This document shows positions 58,605 through 64,000 of a stretch of DNA of 64,000 bases, in pieces. The notes beneath the pieces were generated by a model. It saw only the letters and a program-made list of their open reading frames with translations. It made no database searches and was not told the origin of the DNA. The position numbers and the translations under genes are program-made. Positions within the stretch are counted from its first letter, which is position 1. Every line of letters begins with the position of its first letter. The stretch spans positions 124,001-188,000 of the forward strand of contig JODU01000017.1 of the NCBI GenBank assembly GCA_000720845.1, given 5' to 3'. This DNA is from Kitasatospora aureofaciens (GTDB lineage Bacteria; Actinomycetota; Actinomycetes; Streptomycetales; Streptomycetaceae).

Positions 58605-60140
58605 ATGATGACCGCGTTCATCCTGGTGCCGGGCATGTTCACCGGCACACACATCTGGCAGGACACCGCCGCGCGCCTGACCGCGGCGGGAGCCGAGGTG
58701 CGCACGGTCGCCCTCACCGGCCTCGACGGACCACGCGCGGCCACGGACGCCGCCGTGGACCTGGACACCCACATCGCGGACGTGCTCGCGGCGGTCGACT
58801 CGGTGGGCGTGACAGAGGACCGGCGGATCGTGCTGGTCGGCCACGACTACGGCATCCACCCGGCCGTCGGTGCCGCGGACCGGCGCGCGGAGCGCATCCA
58901 GCGGATCGTCCATCTGGACTCGGGCCTGCCGAGGGACGGCGTCCCGGCCCTGGCCGCCGTACCCGACCAGTCCCTGCGCGAGCGTCTCGCCGGAACCGGC
59001 GGAGCAGAGCGGGCCGAGGGGGTGCTGCCACCCCCGGCGCACGACGAATGGCCGCGCTGGGGCAGCACCGAGGGAGTCCCCGACGCCGCACTGGACCGGC
59101 TCACCGCCCTCGCCGCGCCCCAGCCCCTGGGCACCCTGCTCCAGCCGCTGCGGCTGACCGGCGCGGTCGGCCGGGTGCCCAGCACCGGCGTGCTGTGCAC
59201 CGGCAACGGCACGAGCATCGAGCTGGTCCAGATGCTGGTGCGCCTCGGCGATCCCGCGCTGCGCCCCCTGACCGACCCCCGGGTGACCTTCTTCGAACTC
59301 CCCACTGGGCACTGGCCGATGCTCTCCCGCCCCGAAGAGCTGACGGACGTCCTGCTGCGGGCCGCGGCGGGTGAGGGGCACCGGCTGGAGCCGGTCGACG
59401 ACGCCGCGGGACCGGGGCACCTGCGGCCCTTCCTGATGGATGTGCCCGACGTCCCGAGGGAGCGGCACGGGAACGTCGACCTCTACCTGCCCGACGCCGA
59501 GGAGCCTCGGCCCGCCGTGGTGTTCGTGCACGGCGGGCCGGTCCCCGCCGACGCCCGGCCGACCCCGCGGGAGTGGCCCGGCCTGACCGGGTACGCGCGG
59601 GGCGTGGCCGGGGACGGAGCCGTGGGCGTCCTCCTCGACCACCGCCTGCACGACCTCGGCGACTACGAGCGGGCCGCGGCGGACGTGGCCGCCGCCGTGG
59701 AGCTGGCGCGGGCCGATCCCCGGGTGGACGGGGACCGGATCGCGCTGTGGTTCTTCTCCGGCGGGGGCCTGATCGCCGCCGACTGGCTGGACGAGCCCCC
59801 CGCCTGGCTGCGCTGCCTGGCGGCCACCTACCCCGTGCTGGCGCCCCTGCCGAACTGGGGACTGTCCGAGACCCGTCTGCGACCGGCGTCCGCCGTGGCG
59901 AAGGCGGGTGAACTGCCCGTCGTGCTCACCCGGGTGGGACGGGAGATGCCGGAACTCGCCGCCACCGTCGAGGAGTTCCTGGCCGCGGCCGAGGAGTGCG
60001 GGGCGGACGTGGAGGTGATCGACGTGCCGCACGGCCACCACGGCTTCGAGACCATCGACGTGACCGACGAGTCGCGCACGGCGGTGCGTCGGGCGATGCG
60101 CACGGTGCTGGACCACACCTTCGGGACGGGGGCACGGTGA
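58605..60140 (+). CDS. Fused double alpha/beta-hydrolase
   Basis: A 511-residue cytoplasmic protein made of two hydrolase domains. The first (about 1-265) resembles salicylate-esterase-like hydrolases: FILVPGMFTGTHIW oxyanion loop, nucleophile elbow LVGHDYGIHP with Asp where Ser is usual, and a late FELPTGHWPML with the His. The second (about 285-511) has FVHGGPVPAD and the elbow WFFSGGGLIAADW with a Ser, and PHGHHGFE near the end. The Asp elbow recalls epoxide hydrolases and haloalkane dehalogenases. Substrates are unknown. GGAGGGA precedes the ATG. Likely activated by the divergent MerR. Confidence 0.85.
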   Translation: MMTAFILVPGMFTGTHIWQDTAARLTAAGAEVRTVALTGLDGPRAATDAAVDLDTHIADVLAAVDSVGVTEDRRIVLVGHDYGIHPAVGAADRRAERIQRIVHLDSGLPRDGVPALAAVPDQSLRERLAGTGGAERAEGVLPPPAHDEWPRWGSTEGVPDAALDRLTALAAPQPLGTLLQPLRLTGAVGRVPSTGVLCTGNGTSIELVQMLVRLGDPALRPLTDPRVTFFELPTGHWPMLSRPEELTDVLLRAAAGEGHRLEPVDDAAGPGHLRPFLMDVPDVPRERHGNVDLYLPDAEEPRPAVVFVHGGPVPADARPTPREWPGLTGYARGVAGDGAVGVLLDHRLHDLGDYERAAADVAAAVELARADPRVDGDRIALWFFSGGGLIAADWLDEPPAWLRCLAATYPVLAPLPNWGLSETRLRPASAVAKAGELPVVLTRVGREMPELAATVEEFLAAAEECGADVEVIDVPHGHHGFETIDVTDESRTAVRRAMRTVLDHTFGTGAR

Positions 60141-60183
60141 CCGCGGGCGACGCGCCACCAATCCGCCCGCCGCCCGGTGCCGT

Positions 60184-61790
60184 ATGACCGGCGTGAGCGA
60201 CCACGGCAAGACCCCGCGCGAACCGTCGGCCAGGACCTGGACACGCCTCGGGCCGGGGGCGCTGACCGGTCTTCTGGCGGGCGGTGCCGCGCTCGCCGTC
60301 GCCGAGTTGGCGGCGGCCGCGGTACGCCCGCAGGCCGGCCCGGTCGTCGCGGTCGGCTCCGCCGCGATCGACCGTACGCCGGCCGCCGTGAAGGACTGGG
60401 TGATCCGCACCTTCGGCACCCACGACAAACTGGTGCTCCAGCTCGGCATCCTCGCCGTGCTGTCCCCGTTCGCCCTGGCCCTCGGCGCGCTCGCCGCCCG
60501 TCACCGGCGCACCGGCGCGGCGGGAGTCCTCCTCTTCGGAGCCGTCGGAGCCGCGGCGGCCCCCGGCAGGCCCGACTCCACCGGCGCGACGGACGCCTTC
60601 CCCTCAGTCCTGGGGGCGATCGCCGGCGCGGCACTCCTGTACGCGCCGGCCGGGCTCCTGCCGGTAGCGCGCCGGGAGGCGCCGGGGGAGCGGGGCGCGG
60701 GCTGGGACCGGCGCCGGTTCGTGATCGCGGCGACGGCTGCCGCCGCGGCCTCGGCCGGGGCCGGTGTGCTGGGCCGGGCCCTGGGCGGCGCGGGCGGCCG
60801 GGAAGCGGTCGCCTCCCGGGAAGAGGTCACCCTTCCGCCGCCCGGCTCACCAGCACCGGCGGTGCCCCGACGGGCACAGGTCGGGGTGGCGGGGGTCAGC
60901 CCCTTCGTCACCCCCAACGGTGACTTCTACCGGGTCGACACCGCCCTGGTGGTCCCCAGGGTGGACGCCACGACCTGGCGGCTGCGCGTGCACGGCGACG
61001 GGGTCACCGGGGAGAAGACGCTGACCTTCGGCGACCTGCTGCGGCGGGAGCCGATCGAGCGGGACATCACCCTCACCTGTGTGTCCAATGAGGTGGGCGG
61101 CCCGTACGTCGGCAACGCCCGCTGGATCGGCGTCCGGCTCGCCGGCCTGCTGGAGGCGTGCGGCGTCCGTCCGCCCTCGGCGGGCGGCCCCGCGGACCAG
61201 CTGGTGGCCCGCTCCGTGGACGGCATGACCATCGGCAGCCCCGTCGAGGACGTCATGGACGGCCGCGACGCCATGCTCGCCGTCGGGATGAACGGCGAGC
61301 CCCTGCCGTTCGACCACGGATTCCCCGTCCGCATGCTCGTGCCCGGCCTCTGCGGCTATGTCTCGGCCTGCAAGTGGATCGAGGACATCGAGCTGACCAC
61401 GTTCGACGCCTACGACTCGTACCGGGTCAAGCGCGACTGGGCCCGTGAGGCACCGATCAAGACGCAGTCCCGGATCGACACCCCGAAGCCCTTCGCCCGG
61501 CCGAAGGCGGGCACGGTGATGGTCGCCGGAGTCGCCTGGGCCCACACCGCGGCATCGGCAAGGTCGAGGTCCGCGTCGACGACGGCCCCTGGGAGGAGGC
61601 CACCCTGGCAGCCGGGGACTCGCGCGACACCTGGCGACAGTGGTCGTACGCCTGGCGGGCCACCAAGGGCGGTCACACCCTCGGCGTGCGGGCGACCGAC
61701 CGGGCCGGCGAGGTGCAGACGGCGCGGCGCACCCGCACCGTGCCCGACGGCGCCAGCGGTCGGCACTCGGTCGTCGTGACGGTGGACTGA
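60184..61790 (+). pseudogene. Membrane-anchored sulfite-oxidase-family molybdoenzyme with apparent frameshift
   Basis: The N-terminal part (about 1-165) has four hydrophobic helices; then a Tat-like RRRFVIAATAAAAASAG stretch, a linker, and an oxidoreductase molybdopterin-binding domain with LTCVSNEVGGPYVGN, in which Cys299 is the expected molybdenum ligand. After AGVAWAHT (codon ending 61548) the reading frame turns to Arg/Pro-rich nonsense and stops at 61779. Starting at 61551 in the next frame, GIGKVEVRVDDGPWEEA continues to a stop at 61788-61790, exactly the expected Mo-co dimerisation domain. One missing base near 61548-61550 explains this. It may be a sequencing error or a genuine broken gene. 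Confidence 0.8.
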
Positions 61791-61856
61791 CGCCGGACCG
61801 GTGCTGCCCTGTTCCCGCCCCATCTCCGGCGGGGCAAGCGATTTCTGTCCGCAGCC

Positions 61857-61883
61857 TTGACGTGTACGCGGCATGGTTAGTTT
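61857..61883 (+). promoter_or_regulatory. Candidate promoter of the mannanase gene
   Basis: TTGACG (61857-61862) and TAGTTT (61878-61883) resemble housekeeping -35 and -10 elements with a short 15-base spacer, just upstream of the CebR-type palindrome. The spacer is shorter than ideal. Confidence 0.4.
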
Positions 61884-61898
61884 CATGGAGACACTTTG

Positions 61899-61912
61899 TG
61901 GGAGCGCTCCCA
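61899..61912. promoter_or_regulatory. CebR-type operator TGGGAGCGCTCCCA
   Basis: A perfect 14-base palindrome identical to the CebR/CelR consensus that I know from Streptomyces and Thermobifida cellulose regulons. It sits 15 bases after a possible -10 and 68 bases before the mannanase start, where a LacI-type repressor would block transcription until cello-oligosaccharide appears. Confidence 0.88.
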
Positions 61913-61979
61913 CACTCTGACTTCGTCACCCCCACCGTCTTCCGCCCCCGTGTCCGCACTACTCAGTCCTGGAGTCGCC

Positions 61980-63686
61980 GTGCGTACAGCAAGACGCGAT
62001 ACCCCCGCACCGCCGCAGACCCTCGCGGCCCGCCTGGTGGCCGGCCTCGCCGCACTGATCGGGCTGGTCGTCGTCGGCGCCCTCTGCCCGGGCGCCGCCG
62101 TGGCCCAGTCGCCGGCCGGGCGGGCCGCGGGCGTCCAGTCGGCCGGTGCGCAGGCGGCCGGCCTGCACATCAGCGAGGGCCGGCTGGTGGAGGGCAACGG
62201 CAACGACTTCGTCATGCGCGGGGTCAACCACGCCCACACCTGGTACCCCGGCGAGACGCAGTCGCTGGCCGACGTCAAGGCGCTGGGCGCGAACAGCGTC
62301 CGGGTCGTCCTCTCCGACGGGTACCGCTGGAGCGAGAACGGCCCCGAGGACGTCGCCGCCGTCATCGAGCAGTGCAAGGCCAACCGGCTGATCTGCGTGC
62401 TGGAGGTGCACGACACCACCGGGTACGGCGAGGACGCCGCGGCCGGCACCCTCGACCACGCCGCCGACTACTGGATCGGCCTCAAGGACGTCCTGGCCGG
62501 CCAGGAGGACTACGTCGTCGTCAACATCGGCAACGAGCCCTGGGGCAACACCGACCCCGCGGGCTGGACCGAGCCGACCGTCGCCGCCGTCAAGAAGCTG
62601 CGCGACGCGGGGCTCCAGCACACGATCATGGTGGACGCCCCCAACTGGGGCCAGGACTGGCAGGGCGTCATGCGCGCCAACGCGCGGACCGTCTACGACG
62701 CCGACCCCACCGGCAACCTGATCTTCTCCATCCACATGTACAGCGTCTTCGACACCGCCCAGGAGATCACCGACTACCTGAACGCCTTCGTGGACGCGGA
62801 ACTACCCATCCTCATCGGGGAGTTCGGCGGCCCGGCCGACCAGTACGGCGACCCGGACGAGGACACCATGATGGCCACCGCCGAGCGACTCCACCTCGGC
62901 TACCTGGCCTGGTCGTGGAGCGGCAACACCGACCCGGTCCTGGACCTGGCGCTCGACTTCGACCCGAGCAGGCTCAGCGACTGGGGCGAACGCATCTTCC
63001 ACGGCGCCAACGGCATCGCCCGGACCTCGAAGGAGGCCACCGTCTACGGCGGCGGCGACCCGGACACCCAGGCCCCGACGGCTCCCGGCACCCCGACCGC
63101 CACCGCGGTCACCGACACCTCCGTCACCCTCGGCTGGACCGCCGCCACCGACGACACCGCCGTCACCGGCTACGACGTCGTCCGCGTCGACGACGGCACC
63201 GACACCACGGTCGCCTCCTCGGCCACCACCACCGCCACCGTGACCGGCCTCGCCGCCGGCACCACGTACACCTTCGCCGTCCTGGCCCGTGACGCGGCGG
63301 GCAACCGGTCCGCCCGCTCCGCCGCCGTGGAGGTCACCACCGACGAGGGCGGCGGCACCCCGGGCGCCTCGTGCTCCGTCGGCTACCGCGTCGTGGGCGA
63401 GTGGCCGGGCGGTTTCCAGGGCGAGATCGCCGTCCGCAACACCGGGAACGCCGCCCTCGGTCCGTGGACGCTCGCCTTCGCCTTCGCCGACGGCCAGACC
63501 GTCACCCACATGTGGGGCGGCACCGCCACCCAGAACGCGGGCGCGGTGAGCGTCGCCCCGGCCTCCTACACCGCCACCATCCCGGCCGGCGGCACGGTCA
63601 CCCTCGGCTTCACCGGCCAGAAGGGCGGCACCAACACGGCCCCGGCCGCGTTCCGCCTGAACGGGGCCTCCTGCGCCACGACGTGA
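61980..63686 (+). CDS. manA: Secreted GH5 endo-beta-1,4-mannanase with FN3 and CBM2
   Basis: A 568-residue modular exoenzyme. Signal peptide 1-43 ends PGAAVAQS. The GH5 domain (about 61-360) opens LHISEGRLVEGNGNDFVMRG, with acid/base Glu186 in NIGNEPWG and nucleophile Glu281 in ILIGEFGG; the sequence style is that of actinobacterial mannanases. An FN3 module (about 384-465) joins a CBM2 (about 472-568, CSVGYRVVGEWPGGFQGEI to a last Cys) that binds cellulose. It should hydrolyse mannan attached to plant cell walls. GTG 61980 follows GGAG. Control by the CebR-type site is likely. Confidence 0.92.
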   Translation: MRTARRDTPAPPQTLAARLVAGLAALIGLVVVGALCPGAAVAQSPAGRAAGVQSAGAQAAGLHISEGRLVEGNGNDFVMRGVNHAHTWYPGETQSLADVKALGANSVRVVLSDGYRWSENGPEDVAAVIEQCKANRLICVLEVHDTTGYGEDAAAGTLDHAADYWIGLKDVLAGQEDYVVVNIGNEPWGNTDPAGWTEPTVAAVKKLRDAGLQHTIMVDAPNWGQDWQGVMRANARTVYDADPTGNLIFSIHMYSVFDTAQEITDYLNAFVDAELPILIGEFGGPADQYGDPDEDTMMATAERLHLGYLAWSWSGNTDPVLDLALDFDPSRLSDWGERIFHGANGIARTSKEATVYGGGDPDTQAPTAPGTPTATAVTDTSVTLGWTAATDDTAVTGYDVVRVDDGTDTTVASSATTTATVTGLAAGTTYTFAVLARDAAGNRSARSAAVEVTTDEGGGTPGASCSVGYRVVGEWPGGFQGEIAVRNTGNAALGPWTLAFAFADGQTVTHMWGGTATQNAGAVSVAPASYTATIPAGGTVTLGFTGQKGGTNTAPAAFRLNGASCATT

Positions 63687-63689
63687 CCG

Positions 63690-64000
63690 TCACCACGACA
63701 CCTCGCGGACGTCGGCCCGGCTCTGCGGCTGTGTCGTCGCGGTGATCTCCGAGCGGTGGCGGCCCGCCGTGAACGTGACCTTCAGCGTCTGCGGCGCGCC
63801 CTGCTCCGTGCTCGCCGTGAAGCCCTGGTTCGGCACCGCCGAGATCAGGCACACCCCGCCACCGCCGAACCGCACGGTCGCCTTGCCGCCCTCGGAGGGC
63901 ACCGTGTACACACCCGCCCCGCCCTCCTCGCACCCGGGGTCGCCCCCGCCCGCGGGAGGTCGCGGGGCGGTGGTGCGGGGGCTCGGCGTCGGCGTGGGGG
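63690..64000 (-). CDS. C-terminal part of a protein with Pro/Thr-rich linker (partial)
   Basis: An open frame runs from the window edge to the stop at 63690. The first residues visible are a Pro/Thr/Ser linker (PTPTPSPRTTAPRPP), then GGGDPGCEEGGAG and an about 70-residue beta-rich domain (YTVPSEGGKATVRFGGGG, LISAVPNQGF, LKVTFTAGRHRSEITATT). Cys residues in the linker end and in GGVCLIS could pair. The organisation fits the extracellular domain of a membrane or secreted protein, for example behind a kinase domain outside the window. Codon usage supports the frame. Convergent with the mannanase gene. Confidence 0.65.
   Translation of the reverse strand, partial: PTPTPSPRTTAPRPPAGGGDPGCEEGGAGVYTVPSEGGKATVRFGGGGVCLISAVPNQGFTASTEQGAPQTLKVTFTAGRHRSEITATTQPQSRADVREVSW

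Noticed and set aside
1..64000. Search for tRNA, rRNA, insertion sequences, prophage genes or integrase sites
   Set aside because: No cloverleaf with CCA-type end, rRNA segment, transposase, integrase or phage structural protein was recognised; the window reads as chromosomal core and near-core genes.

Overview
The window is high-GC actinobacterial chromosome, almost certainly Streptomyces. Codon third positions are G/C, GTG starts are common, start and stop codons often overlap as GTGA or ATGA, and it carries a conservon, a sigB-type regulon, Ku and a FurA-KatG pair. From memory, the order Ku - SigB - anti-sigma - anti-anti-sigma - PRC barrel - Dps - lysozyme - conservon with P450s - polyol/acid-sugar operon - L33/L36 - polyprenyl synthases - FurA/KatG resembles the SCO0560-SCO0613 region of S. 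coelicolor. That synteny is recalled, not computed.

Layout. 0-3 kb: end of a phosphoketolase coupled to a GH65 phosphorylase, then a small secreted protein. 3.4-9 kb: a permease/arginine deiminase operon, a GntR/TauE pair and an EamA-like exporter. 9-17 kb: a histone-H1-like basic protein, a lipoprotein, a coiled-coil protein, DUF488, a GlxA-type regulator divergent from an SGNH esterase, a GATase1 and a FemX-like ligase. 16.8-22 kb: Ku, then the stress cassette rsbB-rsbA-sigB, a PRC-barrel protein, DpsA and a flavodoxin-like reductase. 22-27 kb: methyltransferase, an orphan FAD-binding subunit, GH25 lysozyme, and PhzF divergent from a LysR regulator. 27.6-33.4 kb: a complete conservon (CvnA-B-C-D) with a coupled P450 that lacks the ExxR motif, facing a second, canonical P450.

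34.2-40.6 kb is the most interesting metabolic block. A FadR/GntR regulator is divergent from six tightly coupled genes: an anion-type MFS transporter, a DhaK-DhaL fusion kinase, an RpiB-like isomerase, a TIM-like isomerase, a xylose-isomerase-fold protein and a Rossmann dehydrogenase. Together they match every step of a route from D-apionate through 3-oxo-isoapionate and L-erythrulose to D-erythrose 4-phosphate. 41.4-46.1 kb: an IclR regulator divergent from a DUF1177 - NCS1 permease - M20 hydrolase operon. 46.2-46.5 kb: zinc-independent L33 and L36.

46.7-50.4 kb: two different polyprenyl diphosphate synthases, a small linker protein and a DUF2236 (Lcp/MpaB-like) haem oxygenase, a candidate undescribed isoprenoid make-and-modify cassette. 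50.5-57.5 kb: a WGR/beta-propeller protein, DUF350 and DUF475 membrane proteins, FurA-KatG with a strong terminator, and an APH-like protein. 57.5-64 kb: a MerR regulator with a 19-bp-spacer promoter for a fused double alpha/beta hydrolase, a membrane sulfite-oxidase-type protein with an apparent frameshift, and a secreted GH5 mannanase behind a perfect CebR-type palindrome. No tRNA, rRNA, CRISPR array, insertion sequence or prophage was seen.
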